Assembly (NCBI GenBank): GCA_036417435.1
Contig: CM070902.1
Span: 178,042,945-178,106,944, forward strand
From: Inia geoffrensis
Lineage: Eukaryota > Chordata > Mammalia > Artiodactyla > Iniidae
Reading direction: 5' to 3'
DNA length: 64,000 nt
In this document: one piece after another, positions 46,888-58,193 of the stretch
How the letters are laid out: each line of letters opens with the position of its first letter
Numbering within the stretch: position 1 is the first letter of the stretch
The notes under the pieces: model-generated
Database searches by the model: none
The model's input: the letters and a program-made list of their open reading frames with translations, nothing else
Told to the model about the DNA's origin: nothing
Translations under genes and position numbers: made by a program

Positions 46888-47098
46888 GGGCTTCCCTGGT
46901 GGTGCAGTGGTTGAGAGTCTGCCTGCTGATGCAGGGAACACAGGTTCGTGCCCCGGTCCGGGAGGATCCCACATGCCGCAGAGCAGCTGGGCCCAGGAGC
47001 CATGGCCACTGAGCCTGCGCGTCCGGAGCCTGTGCTCCGCAACGGGAGAGGCCGCAACAGTGAGAGGCCCGCCTACTGCAAAAAAAAAAAAAAAAAAA
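46888..47098 (+). mobile_element. CHR-2-type SINE, 13-bp TSD
   Basis: Complete CHR-2 with a pure A-tail (about 47080-47098). The TSD AAAAAATTCTCAT is at 46874-46886 and 47093-47105. CpG positions have partly changed to TG/CA, so it is somewhat older than the copy at 46161. Confidence 0.95.
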
Positions 47099-47139
47099 TT
47101 CTCATGACTCTGTTTCCTTGGATACAGTCCTTGCCACAG

Positions 47140-47215
47140 ACATACGTGTATGTACGTGTGTGTGCATGTGCACACAAGTGTGTGTATAAACATAGATGTA
47201 GGTATACGTATAGTG
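47140..47215. repeat. Alternating purine-pyrimidine tract
   Basis: Imperfect TG/TA/CA alternation (ACGTGTATGTACGTGTGTGT and following). It has low complexity and no coding meaning. Confidence 0.7.
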
Positions 47216-47247
47216 TTGATTCCACTTAAGATCCTTACTCTAAGGAT

Positions 47248-47860
47248 CTATTTATTTAACAAATATCTTGTGATTATCATCCACAGATCAAGCCCTATGA
47301 TGTGCATTGAGGATATAATGATAACATTGCTTATTAGTTCCCAAATTTGGGATTAACATTCTCAAATAACCACAGAAACAAATATATATTTGAAAATTAT
47401 GAAAGTGAACTAAGAAGAAAAATTGGGACATTGTACGAGAGATCATTGAAAGGGAATTTAGACTTAGATGCTTCTTTGAAACAGCTACAATGAAGCTCAC
47501 ACTCCAGGGATACACTGCAGTTGAACTGTAGATCAAATAATATTTCAGACAGTGGATCTAGCCTGCTTAAAGTCCCTGAGGTAAGGAAGACCATGGCATC
47601 TTAGAGGAGAATTAAGAAGGACTCTGGGCCTGGAATCTAGCACTAGGGGGATGATGCTTAAAAGAAAGCCCAAGGACCCTGCAGCACTTTGTAGGATGCA
47701 ATTAGGATTTGAAAGTTTTATCTGAAATGCCATGAAAGGCCTGGAAGAGTTTAGAGCAGAAAGACAGCATGATTTATACGTTAAGAAAATCTTAGTATAA
47801 TGTAATGATGACCTGAAATGAATAAATGGATGTGAAAACAAATAAATAACTCTTCTAGAT
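47248..47860 (-). repeat. L2 3' region, antisense
   Basis: Read on the minus strand it runs from L2 coding sequence to the L2 3' tail. The plus-strand landmarks are TTTATTTAACAAATATCTTG near 47249, GCAGCACTTTGTAGGATGCA near 47682 and GGAAGAGTTTAGAGCAGAAA near 47743. Strongly degraded. Confidence 0.6.
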
Positions 47861-48296
47861 GTATGAAATAAGACACAGAAGGACTTGGTGATTGAAACTT
47901 CTTTGTTGGAGACCATTTTGATTTTGGTGTTACATATCACTTCTAGTTCTCTTCCGTTTGGAAGATTTCTCATTAGGTAAGTCGATAAACTAATAATATT
48001 CATACTTGCAGGAGGAACATAGGAAAATCCTTCATGCCAGTCTGGGAAGACACAGCCTAGTGATCTTTACAGAAGAAAAATGCTGTCAGATATTTGTGTT
48101 GCCTTATATTCATCTTGTCTTCAGATCCTTCTAGAAATGAACATCGAGAACAGATACTGAAGATGAGTGAGACATTTGAAGTTAAATTGTCGATCTGCTG
48201 CCAATGCAAACATCCATTAACATTTGACACATTAAAAAAGTAAGTACAACTACACTGTCTTACTGGTACTAGTTTTTAAAATATGAGATATTTCTA

Positions 48297-48914
48297 AGGG
48301 AACCCTCCTACGCTCTTGGTGAGAAAGTAAGTCGATGCAGCCACTATGGAGAACAGTATGGAGGTTCTTTAAAAAACTAAAAATACAGCTATCATATGAT
48401 CCAGTAATCCCACTCTCGGGCATATATCCAGAGAAAACCATAATTCAAAAAGACACATGCACCCCAATGTTCATTGCAACACTATTTACAATAGCCAGGA
48501 CATGGAAGCAACCAAAATGCCCATAGACCGAGGAATGTATAAAGAAGACATGGAATGGAATATTACTGAGCCATAAAAAAGAATGAAATAATGCCATTTG
48601 CAGCAACATGGATGGACCTAGAGATTATCATACTAAGTGAAGGAAGTCAGACAAAGACAAATATCATATGATATCACTTATGTGTGAAATCTAAAAAAGA
48701 GGGGTACAAATGAACTTATTTACAAAACAGAAGTAGAGTCACAGATGAAGAAAACAAACTTATGGTTACCAGGGCATAAGGGGGGGAGGGATAAATTGGG
48801 AGATTGGGATGGACATACATACGCTACTATATATAAAATAGATAACTAATAAAGAACCTACTGCGTAGCACAGGGAACTCTACTCAATACTCTGTAATGG
48901 CCTGTATGGGAAAA
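48297..48914 (+). mobile_element. L1 fragment truncated at both ends
   Basis: Contains ORF2 C-terminal sequence (the frame 48335-48526 includes a LSYDPVIPLSGIY segment) and part of the 3'UTR. It stops at about 48914, before the final ~100 bases, with no poly(A) signal or tail. The right junction runs into L2-like sequence. Confidence 0.88.
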
Positions 48915-49260
48915 GGCCTGAATAAGATGGAAATTCACTGAAGGGTTTTGAGCAGGAGATAAATATGGTATTTTATTTATATTTGTAAGAGATCCCTCTG
49001 TCCAGTCTGGAGACCATGTGTGAAATGCTAGGATTGAGGATGCATAAGTGGCAGCAGAGTAACCACTTAGGATGCTAAGTCAGTCCTTCAGGGGAGAAAT
49101 GATGGCTGTTGGGCTGACATGATAACGCTGAGGAGACAGAGTGAGTTGGATGGGTTTGGAGTATGATTGGAAGGCAGAGTTGGCAGTCCTCACTGATTGC
49201 TTGGGTTTAGGAATTGGAAGATTACGAGGGAAGGGGGGTCAAGAATCACACCTCAGTATT
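48915..49260 (-). repeat. L2 coding/3' region, antisense
   Basis: ACTGAAGGGTTTTGAGCAGG, CCCTCTGTCCAGTCTGGAGA and the AGAAATGATGGCTGTTGGGC stretch match the reverse complement of the L2 RT-to-3' region. It repeats a part of L2 that is also present at 47700-47800. Confidence 0.6.
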
Positions 49261-49329
49261 TAGCTTAGCTTGTACTGGTGTCACACAAAGCCCCATCTGT
49301 TTCTCATCATATAAGCTCACCAGGTAGTC

Positions 49330-49448
49330 ATTAAAGTCATGATGTCACAGTTGATGAAAGGGACGTTCAGGTAGAGAAGGGATTTGCCCAATATCACACC
49401 GGGACAGAATGGCAGAATCAAGGTTGAAATCCAAAGAGCAGTATGCTT
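49330..49448 (-). repeat. MIR, antisense
   Basis: GGGACGTTCAGGTAGAGAAG, GATTTGCCCAATATCACACC and the GGCAGAATCAAGGTTGAAAT stretch match the reverse complement of the MIR core. Confidence 0.7.
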
Positions 49449-51190
49449 GTTTCCATATCAGCACACTCGGTAACAATGCACCTCTAAATGTTTCCTAGCT
49501 GCTTTGATGAGATTAAAGAATAAAGACCTACAAGACAAGCTGAACAGTAGAGCATTTAGTACACAAAAGCTAGAGGTAGCAGGGAAATCTGTCCTTAGCC
49601 TGCCGGTAAGCCACCAAAAGCACTGGCTCTTTCTACCCACCCCAGACTCTGCGTGAGAATTTCAGTTTGTGGGGGACTTGAAGCAGACCGTCACATTTAG
49701 CATCTTTTTTAAAAGCGTCAAGATCCACCTTCTGATTTCCTCATTGGTGCAATTAGAAGCCCACACAAGACCTCATGCTCAGCTATATCACAATCATTAA
49801 AATGTTCCAAGATAAAATTGTTTCCTCCCAAGAGAAGATCTCAGCTCCCTGCACAGTGTTTTGAAACTGAAATTGAAACAACTTTTGACTTTGAGTTGGT
49901 TTTGCTTTCAGTAGCAGATAGGCTTTTAAGAGAATTCCTTCATTTTTCTACAGGGAGTATGGGTTGAAAAGAATTCTATGTGCACATGACTGAAAGAAAT
50001 AGACATTTCTTTCTATTGTTAAGGATTTTAAGGGTATAGGAATAATATCTGATATCTGCCATTAGGTCAATTCTACACTATTATGCTAGTTTTATTGCCT
50101 TTCTATAGAACTTCCTTTCAGTGCCTAAAATAAAAAACAGGAAGGAAAAGTGGTCGGTGCATGCTCTCACTGGTAGATCACCTTGGTCTGGGGAATAGTG
50201 ATCATGTCAGGTGCAGAGAGCTTGGCCTCTGACAAACCTTTGTTTTCCCATCCTAAGGCACAAGCAGAGGGAGAGGAAATGGCGCTATGACTTCCGAAGG
50301 AGCTCGAGGAAAGACACCTCACCTGCAGAAAGCCAATACCTGATTCAATTATCTTTTTAAAAAAGTAATAAAGGAGCCATGTTTAAAAACAATAACAAAA
50401 AGTTAAAATACTACTTTTTATAATTGGTGTCTTTCTGTCTACTGAATGTCCATTTTCTTCAACAGCTACCTGATGAAAAATTCGATCCATTCCATTTTAG
50501 CTTTGTGAGAAAAAGGCTCTCTGCTCTTTGGACTATAATTCCCCTAAAATATCACAACCATTTAGCTAGAAAAGCCACAGTCTTCATGACATATGTCCTG
50601 AAGAATATTATGCTTACCCAAAGAAAAGAGGGTCAAAATATATGCTACACCCTAAAATGTTTAGTGGGGGAGATTTCCTCTGTCATAAGTAAATTTCTAT
50701 GTAGGCTAAGATTGCTTCGTAAGACTACATAAGTAGTCTTCAGATGCTACTTTAGAAGTTTTCAGGCTGCAGTAGACTTTCCCTTTCATTATCCCTGTTA
50801 ATTTAAGGAAAATGTAGCACAAAGGACCATTATAATGATTTATGATTCTTTGTGGTGAATGTTGGGTAGAAAAATCAGTAAACAAATGAGAAGAGCCCAT
50901 AGCTACTATTGTGAAATTGTAATTTGGTTTCATGAAATATAAATAATAGTCTAAAATAGAAGCAAGGAAATTAAGCCTATAAAGAAATGCCAATCAAAGA
51001 TGTAGATAATTATTTATATAATATGATCCTTGGAGAAATGTTACTAATACCATCAATTTAGAAATAAACTTCAAGCCTAGTGATGGGAAATTATGTAAAT
51101 GTAGTCATTCATAAGCCCTTAAAATAATGTTTTCACAGACTAGTGATATAAGGAAATGCTCATATTATAACCTGATATGATGCAATGCAA
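49449..51190. other. No recognised feature
   Basis: Unassigned. The frame 50424-50732 (102 aa) lacks a recognisable domain; splice signals and conservation would be needed to consider it real. Confidence 0.5.
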
Positions 51191-51199
51191 AGTAACATA

Positions 51200-51425
51200 G
51201 GTTGTTCCTACCTTAAGCCAAGCACTGTTATGTACCTTAAAGCATTTTATCAGGTAATCGTCACCACTCTGAGAAATAAGTAATGTTATTATTTTCATTT
51301 TTCTGGTGTGTTAAGAGTAGGGACATTAAATAAATTTCCAACTAACACATAATAGGTGATAGAGCTCTTTTTTGATGTGAACCCAATGCATCCGCTTCCA
51401 AAGCCCATGCTCTTAATCATACCTT
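51200..51425 (-). repeat. MIR, antisense
   Basis: AAGCCAAGCACTGTTATGTA, ATCGTCACCACTCTGAGAAA, TTATTATTTTCATTTTTCTG and CCAAAGCCCATGCTCTTAAT follow a nearly full-length antisense MIR. Confidence 0.75.
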
Positions 51426-51592
51426 GCCCCCTTCCTCAGCATTGTCACAAATACTCAGCTTAACTAATTTCAGCTTAATTGAATTTCATTTTTATTGTTT
51501 ATTACTTTCATACTAATATGAAGGAATCAAAACGCTCGGCATTAGTGTGATTCCATCCACAGACTTTAATAAAAAGGTACCCACTGTAATTC

Positions 51593-51616
51593 TTTTTTTT
51601 TTTTTTTTTTTTTTTT
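51593..51616 (+). repeat. Poly-T run (24 bases)
   Basis: A pure T-run not followed by CHR or L1 sequence. It may be the tail of an antisense retroposon of a type I cannot identify. Confidence 0.85.
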
Positions 51617-51849
51617 GCCCTGGTATCTCATTCACATAAGAAATTCAGGGTTTGCAAAACTCTCCTGTTTCAGTGACCATGATACCACAGTAAGTACTGG
51701 TTTCTTGAACCCTTTAGTTGTGAATTCCTACACTATACCTTTACACACTTGGTCTTGCTTTTGGTGCTCACTGAATAATGAAAGCATGATATTGAATGTG
51801 CACTAATTTTATACATTGTGTGCTTAGCCATCTAAGGGGGCTTAACTTT

Positions 51850-52440
51850 GTGTCCTTCTTTGCGGGACCACCTTTGGCTTATCTGGCTCATCCTGGGTGT
51901 CACCTGGTATAGGAATCCCATTAGCTCCGTTCTCCCTGAAGCCCCTGTACTATGGCTCCTTACAGGGCGTCAGACTGCTGATTTTGCTCCCGCCTCCCTG
52001 GCTGCCTCTTCCCACTCCCATGGCTTTCAGTGCAATCTTTTAGCCCATGATTCTCAAAGTTTATATCTCAGCAGAAGTATATCCAAGTGCCCACTTGACA
52101 GTCTCACTTGTGAGTCTACGTATTTCAAACTTCTATGATCAAAATATTTCTTGATTTTCCACTCTAACCAATAAACGAAATCAAGGAATGAAACTAACAA
52201 TATTTTTTAAAAAACCCAAACAAACCCGTTCCTGCCCCCTCTCATTTCCAGTCTCAGTAAATAACACCACCATTCAGCTAGTAGCTAAGCTTATACCCTC
52301 ACATACAATCCATCACAGTATCCTTGAAGCTTTATTTTCAGAGTTGATCCCTAATTCACTCGCATCTCACAGCACTCCCAGGCATCACGGTTCACCAAGA
52401 CTCTCAGAATAGCTTCCAATGGAGCTGCTTACTTTTGCTC
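51850..52440 (+). repeat. L2 RT-region fragment
   Basis: ATGATTCTCAAAGTTTATAT near 52048, CTCATTTCCAGTCTCAGTAA near 52240 and CATACAATCCATCACAGTAT near 52302 follow the order of L2 ORF2 near the end of its RT domain. The frame 51848-52138 reads a degraded part. The L2 seems to continue at 53221, beyond a MIR and a Tigger-type MITE. 51850-52030 is less certain. Confidence 0.6.
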
Positions 52441-52499
52441 ACACCCCTTTGCGTCTACTGTCAGACTTACCAAATTCTTACGACCGGCTCAAAGACTCA

Positions 52500-52695
52500 C
52501 GAACTCAATGGCCATGTAAGAGGCACTTAATTTCTGCATCTAAGTTTCTTCATTTGATAAATAAGGAAAATAATATAATCCACCTCATAGATATGACTTG
52601 AGGACGGTATAAGATATTTGAGACAAAATGCTGTGCACATGTTGGCACATCGTAAGCATTCATTAGTGGTTAGTGATTATTATTTTTGAACCACA
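52500..52695 (+). repeat. MIR
   Basis: AGGCACTTAATTTCTGCATC, TAAATAAGGAAAATAATATA and TTGGCACATCGTAAGCATTC follow the MIR sense strand. It lies between two L2 parts. Confidence 0.75.
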
Positions 52696-52716
52696 GCCAA
52701 TTTGAATACTAATCTT

Positions 52717-53205
52717 CCTTAACTTATGATGGGGTTAAGTCCCTATCAACCCATCCTAAGTTGAAAATACCTCAGGTCAAAAATGCATTTAATAAACCTA
52801 ACCTACCAAACATCATAGTTTAGCCTAGCCTACCTTAAACGTGCTCAGAGCACTTACATTAGCCTACGGTTGGGAAAAATCATCTAACACAAAGACTATT
52901 TTAAAATAAAGTATTGAATATCTCATGTAACTGGTTGGATAGTGTACTGAAAGTGCAAAACAGAATGGTTGCATACAGAGTGGTTATAAGTGTATCTGTT
53001 GTTTATCTTGCTATTGGCTGGCTGGGAGCTGTTACTGCCCAGCACCGTGGGAAAGGATAGTATCATATATGGCTAGCCCAGGAAGAGATCAAAATGCAAA
53101 GTGTGGTTTCTACTGAAGGTGTATTGCTTTCACGCCACGGTAAAGTAAAAAAAAAAAAAAAAAAAATCATGAGTTGGACCAATGTAAGTCGGAGACCTTC
53201 TGTAC
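52717..53205. mobile_element. Tigger-type non-autonomous DNA transposon
   Basis: Left end TTAACTTATGATGGGGTTAA and right end AATGTAAGTCGGAGACCTTC are inverted relatives. The interior (AATAAACCTAACCTACCAAA, CTTACATTAGCCTACGGTTG, GTGGTTTCTACTGAAGGTG) matches a widespread mammalian Tigger-derived MITE. An A-run at 53149-53166 interrupts it. Family number not certain. Confidence 0.7.
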
Positions 53206-53220
53206 GTAAGTTCCATCATG

Positions 53221-53805
53221 CCACTTCCGTGTTCCAAATTCTCTGCTGACACCCATCACAATTTAATAAAATCCAAAGTCCTTAATATGGCCCCAAACCC
53301 TGAGAGATTTGGACCATTGGCACACGTGACCCCATTTCTAACTACTGTCTCCCAAGTTGCTGTGTTCAAGCCACTTGTTTCCCCAGTGTCCCCTGAATTT
53401 TCTAAGCTATTTCAGCCTCGCTTCATACATCCAGAGACCGCTGCGTGCAACTCATCACGCAGACCTTTGCAAAAGTTTCTCATTGCATTTACATTTTTGC
53501 TCAAATTTTACCCAGATTTCAAGGATGACATTTCTTCTCTGACTACTGTCTCAAAAATAACCGCCCACAAATACTCGCCATCTCTTTACCTTGCTTTATT
53601 TTGTTTCATGGACTTATCACCACTTGATACATTTATTTGTCCATTTGTTTAGTTCCACTTCTCCTTAAAAGACAGTAATCTCCATGAAAAAAAAAAAAGT
53701 CTTCTTTTGTCAAGATTTTTCCTCACCACCATATTTCCAGCTCCACGGATTAGCCCTAGTATTAACAGGCGTGCAATGAATATTTGGTGAATGACTACAT
53801 AGAGT
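53221..53805 (+). repeat. L2 3' end
   Basis: AATAAAATCCAAAGTCCTTA, CCAAACCCTGAGAGATTTGG, GACCTTTGCAAAAGTTTCTC, TTGCTCAAATTTTACCCAG, TATCACCACTTGATACATTT and the terminal GCAATGAATATTTGGTGAAT follow the last 550 bases of L2. The 144-aa frame here is an L2 remnant and not a host gene. Confidence 0.85.
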
Positions 53806-53819
53806 GTGTTATAATTATC

Positions 53820-53936
53820 TCTTTACACGTCTGTCTCCCCCAGAAAACATCAAGCTCTCCATTTTCACTGCTTGGTGAATAATGAACACCTGATAAATAT
53901 TTGTGTGTGAAAACTATTAGTGAATGAATGAACATA
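53820..53936 (+). repeat. Second L2 3'-tail fragment
   Basis: TCTGTCTCCCCCAGAAAACA, CACCTGATAAATATTTG and GTGAATGAATGAA look like another L2 end directly after the first. It could be a separate copy or a local duplication. Confidence 0.5.
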
Positions 53937-54191
53937 ATATAGTCAGAAGAGCATGAAAGATATAATTGGTGAAGGCGTAATGTAGCTGAAATTCCTTATA
54001 TCTGGAAAACCAAAGAATTAATTTACAGGAAATCAAAACTATCTCTTTTCGTCCAAGGTTATCATTTCTAATAAATATTTTGTTCCTTCTGATTGATTAA
54101 GCACAGGTTAAATAATACAAATATGGATTAATTAGATTCACAGTAGAAGTAGTTGCCACTACCTTTGACACTTAAAAATAGATCCAGTTAT

Positions 54192-54395
54192 GGGCTTCCC
54201 TGGTGGCACAGTGGTTGGGAGTCCGCCTGCCGATACAGGGGAGGAGGGTTCGTGCCCCGGTCCGGGAAGACCCCACATGCTTCGGAGGGGCTGGGCCCAT
54301 GAGCCATGGCCGCTGAGCCTGCGCGTCCGGAGCCTGTGCTCCGCAACGGGAGAGGCCACAGTGGTGAGAGGCTCGCGTACCGCAAAAAAAAACAA
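54192..54395 (+). mobile_element. CHR-2-type SINE joined to an L1
   Basis: Complete head and body; the A-tail (54384-54392) ends in CAAG and is directly followed by L1 sequence. I found no TSD around the SINE alone (left flank ends CCAGTTAT; right side is L1). Confidence 0.93.
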
Positions 54396-54958
54396 GGAAG
54401 ATGTGGTACATATATACAGTGGAATACTATGCAGCCATGAGAAAGAACAAAGTCATGCCATTTACAGCAAAGTGGTTGGACCTAGAGATTATCATACTAA
54501 GTGAACTAAGCCAGACAGAGAAAGACAAATACCATATGATACCACTTATATGTTGAATCTAAAAATAAAATGATAGAAATGAACTTATTTATGAAACAGA
54601 AATAGATCCACAGACATAGAAAACAAACTTATGGTTACCAAACGGGAAAGGGAAAAATTAGGAGTTTGGGATTAACATATACACACTAATATATATAAAA
54701 TAGATAAAAAGCAAGGACCCACTGTATAGCACAGGGAATTATACACAATATTCTGTAATAGCCTAAATGAGAAAAGAATTTGAAAAAGAATAGCTGTATA
54801 TGTGTGTGTAACTGAATCACTGTGCTGTACACCTGAAACTAACACAACAATGTAAATCAACTCTACCTCAATTAAATATCTATCTATATATATATATATA
54901 AAGTAAAACATAAAAATAAATAAAATAAAATTTTAAAAAATAAAAAATAAAAGAAAGT
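54396..54958 (+). mobile_element. 5'-truncated L1 directly after a CHR-2
   Basis: Starts in ORF2 (GAAGATGTGGTACATATATA), continues through the ORF2 end and 3'UTR, and ends at about 54882 (CTCTACCTCAATTAAA), with a (TA)n and A/T-rich tail to 54958. There is no unrelated sequence between it and the preceding SINE. No TSD could be found for the L1 or for the combined block. Confidence 0.9.
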
Positions 54959-55059
54959 ATAGGCTAGAGAAAGCCTGCTGAAACTGTTGCACAGGACAGA
55001 GCTTATTCCAGTGCCTGTACTCCACACCCCAGACTTATCTGGTGTTTCCAGTTTCCAAG

Positions 55060-55400
55060 ATTTGCTGTACACCGTCTCCTCTGCCTGTAACGCTCGTCCC
55101 CCATCACCTTCTCTCCTTTGCCCTGCCTCCCACTTACTTATCTTCTAAGTCTCATCTTCCATGTCATCTTCCCCAGCAGGCCTGCCTCAGACCACTCAGA
55201 CTGCACAGGCCACCTCATTCCCAGGGAACATTCTTTGCTTCACGACTCAGCTTTTCCTGTGATGAGTGTAAAAAATCCCTCTTATTCATCACACCAGAGG
55301 TTCTAAAAGGGCAAGGGCTCTGTGTGTTTGATTCAACACTTTATCTTCAGACTATGGGAAGGGGTGTTCAATAAATACGTGTCGGATGAATTAATAAATA
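55060..55400 (+). repeat. L2 3' region
   Basis: CTCTGCCTGTAACGCTCGTC, TTATCTTCTAAGTCTCATCT, AAGGGCAAGGGCTCTGTGTG and GTTCAATAAATACGTGTCGG are classic L2 3' landmarks in order. The 110-aa frame through it is not a gene. Confidence 0.8.
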
Positions 55401-55698
55401 ATTTAAATCCGCATCTCAGAAAAATTAGGAACGGAACAAGGAGACAGTGAGGGTTTGAGATATAGGAGAGGGACGAGTGAAAATAAAGACATTTAAAGAA
55501 AACCTTGAGCAATTTGCCTTTTCCTATAAAACAGAGGAAACTTCACTGCCAGAAGCACCTTGTATTATTGTGTAGTAGAGAGCATGTAATGCAATACGTA
55601 TTCAATAAACATTCATTCAGTAAATATGTATTTAAACGAAGGCACAGGCAGTTAACATGAGCCCTCTGGGTCACTGATATAAGACAATCTACGTGTGA

Positions 55699-55910
55699 TT
55701 TTTTTTTTTTTTTTTTTTGCGGTACGCGGGCCTCTCACTGTTGTGGCCTCTCCCGTTGCGGAGCACAGGCTCCGGACGCGCAGGCTCAGTGGCCATGGCT
55801 CACGGGCCCAGCCGCTCCGTGGCATGTGGGATCCTCCCGGACCGGGGCACCAACCCGCGTCCCCTGCATCGGCAGGCGGACTCTCAGCCACTGCGCCACC
55901 AGGGAAGCCC
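55699..55910 (-). mobile_element. CHR-2-type SINE, antisense
   Basis: T-run of about 20 at 55699-55718, complete body and head. The TSD is ATCTACGTGTGATT at 55687-55700, with ATCTAGGTGTGATT at 55911-55924 (one mismatch). Young, with most CpGs still present. Confidence 0.96.
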
Positions 55911-55924
55911 ATCTAGGTGTGATT

Positions 55925-56405
55925 TTTAACATAAGGAACAGCACTTGATTGTGAAAAATGAAATGAATTACAATTTCAGGAACGAAAGCATTAAGGACTA
56001 TTTTGAGATGTCTTTTCTGTTGGATTTATGAATGTTCAAAATGCCTCGATTAGTATTTGTATATATTCATAAATGTGAATTGTGAAGAGAAAAAGATCGG
56101 CCCTGAAAGCATTTCTCCTACCTTTACAAAAATGGTGAAAAAGTGATATATGTTTTTTTCGACATGTGAGAATGTTCACGTTTACAGTAGTAGCCTGAGG
56201 GTCACCTGCAACAAGAAATGGATTTACCAGAAAGAGGGGCAATTTTTACTGAGAAGATATTAATTTCAGCTTTGAGTCTGTTCAGACTGAAGTGACGCTG
56301 GATATTTCTAGCTGTAGTTGAGGTTTAAGGCCAGTTATGTCATTCCTTTTGCCTTTATTTCATTCAGGTACAATGAATATGACAATAATATCAAACTCAT
56401 ATTGT
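55925..56405. other. No recognised feature
   Basis: Unassigned sequence. Confidence 0.45.
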
Positions 56406-56505
56406 TCCTGTATTAGAAGCATTGATATATGTAAAATGTTTAAAAGAGTGACTGGCAGCTAACTGATATTCAATGAATATTAGCCATTATTATTAATAAT
56501 ATCAG
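56406..56505 (+). repeat. MIR 3' part
   Basis: AAGAGTGACTGGCAGCTAAC, TGATATTCAATGAATATTAG and CCATTATTATTAATAAT resemble the MIR 3' end. Confidence 0.55.
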
Positions 56506-57087
56506 TGATATTAGTAAGTATACTAGACAGTTGAATAAATAGATCTAGAATTGAGGAAAGAGAGCAGGGCTATCCACACTTATTTGGTAAACTCAGCAGA
56601 GATTATGGTTAAATCTATAGGGAAAAATGGGTGTCCCCAGAGAGAGGCTATATAATTAGAGTATAATTGAGACGGAAGGAAAAATATCTCCCGGGAATAT
56701 TTTATATTCATATCGTGGCTGGTAAGGATTTAGTCACTGAAGGAGGCTAAGAAGAAATGGAAACAGAACAGTCCTTTTTGAAAGGAAATCATTATAAAGA
56801 TGGTTAAACAAAATGGATTTCTTTTGAGTTAGGAATTAGCAGGAATCTAGTCATAAAATATGATTTTTTAAAAAAGAAAACAGCATTATGTAAAAATAAA
56901 ATGCTCTAAAAAAGTTTCTTTGGAGAAAGGGATAATTTATGTTGAATTTTGTTTCCATTTTCTTAGCAATTGTGCTCTGGCTCCAAACTGGGCCAAACAG
57001 AAGCTACGGTGATGCCCTCTCTTTATGCGGCACTTTAGCAATTCTCTGTTATCTCTGGACCGCATCCATCAGGAGCTTACCCTCGCC
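56506..57087. other. No recognised feature
   Basis: Unassigned sequence. Confidence 0.45.
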
Positions 57088-57101
57088 TAAGTGATGTATT
57101 T

Positions 57102-57950
57102 ATTTATTTTTTTAACAACTTTATTGGAGTATAATTGCTTTACAATGGTGTGTTAGTTTCTGCTTTATAACAAAGTGAATCTGTTATACATATACATATG
57201 TTCCCATATCCCCTCCCTCTTGCGTCTCCCTCCCATCCTCCCTATCCCACCCCTCTAGGTGGTCACAAAGCACCGAGCTGATCTCCCTGTGCTATGCGGC
57301 TGCTTCCCACTAGCTAGCTGTTTTACCTTTGGTAGCGCACATATGTCCATGCCACTCTCTCACTCTGTCACAGCTTACCCTTCCCCCTCCCCATATCCTC
57401 AAGTCCATTCTCTAGTAGGTCTGTGTCTTTATTTCTGTCTTACCCCTAGGCTCTTCACGACATTTTTTTCCCTTAGATTCCATATATATGTGTTAGCATA
57501 CGGTATTTGTCTTTCTCTTTCTGAGTTACTTCACTCTGTATGACAGACTCTAGGTCCAACCACCTCACTACAAATAACTCAATTTCGTTTCTTTTTATGG
57601 CTGAGTAATATTTCATTGTATATATATGCCACATCTTCTTTATCCATTCATCCGATGATGGACACTTAGGTTACTTCCATCTCATCTCACACCGGTCAGA
57701 ATGGCCATCATCAAAAAATCTACAAACAATAAATGCTGGAGAGGGTGTGGAGAAAAGGGAACCCTCTTGCACTGCTGGTGGGAATGTGAATTGATACAGC
57801 CACTGTGGAGAGCAGTATGGAGGTTCCTTAAAAAACTACAAATAGAACTACCATACGACCCAGCAATCCCACTACTGGGCATATACCCTGAGAAAACCAC
57901 AATTCAAAAAGAGTCATGTACCAAAATGTTCATTGCAGCTCTATTTACAG
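57102..57950 (-). mobile_element. 5'-inverted (twin-primed) L1 with 14-bp TSD
   Basis: 57102-57680 is an antisense L1 3' end (T-rich tail, 3'UTR, ORF2 last codons). 57681-57950 is the adjoining upstream L1 segment but in sense orientation; it still carries the ORF2 Cys/His motif and the [13 protein letters not shown] stretch. Together they equal L1 from about position 6055 of the left-edge copy to its end, with about 13 bases missing at the inversion point. The 14-bp TSD TAAGTGATGTATTT is at 57088-57101 and 57951-57964. This structure is explained by twin priming. Confidence 0.95.
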
Positions 57951-58193
57951 TAAGTGATGTATTTCTGACTACACATCCTATCCTCCCATGAGACTTCACT
58001 AAATACCCTTTTCACTTCATATACATCCAGTGATGTATTTCCATGATGTTTGAGTGCCCGCTCTTGGTCACCTGTCTGGCTGTTTGGTGAGTGCAACCCT
58101 TTAATTCATTTTTATTTTTAGGATACATGTTTATCACATAGTGTTACTGTGTGGCCTGTATCTTCGTATGTGAGAGTTACCTGTGCCCCCGTA

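Noticed and set aside
53218..53652. 144-codon open frame that could look like a small gene
   Set aside because: It follows the L2 3' region landmark by landmark and is explained by that repeat.
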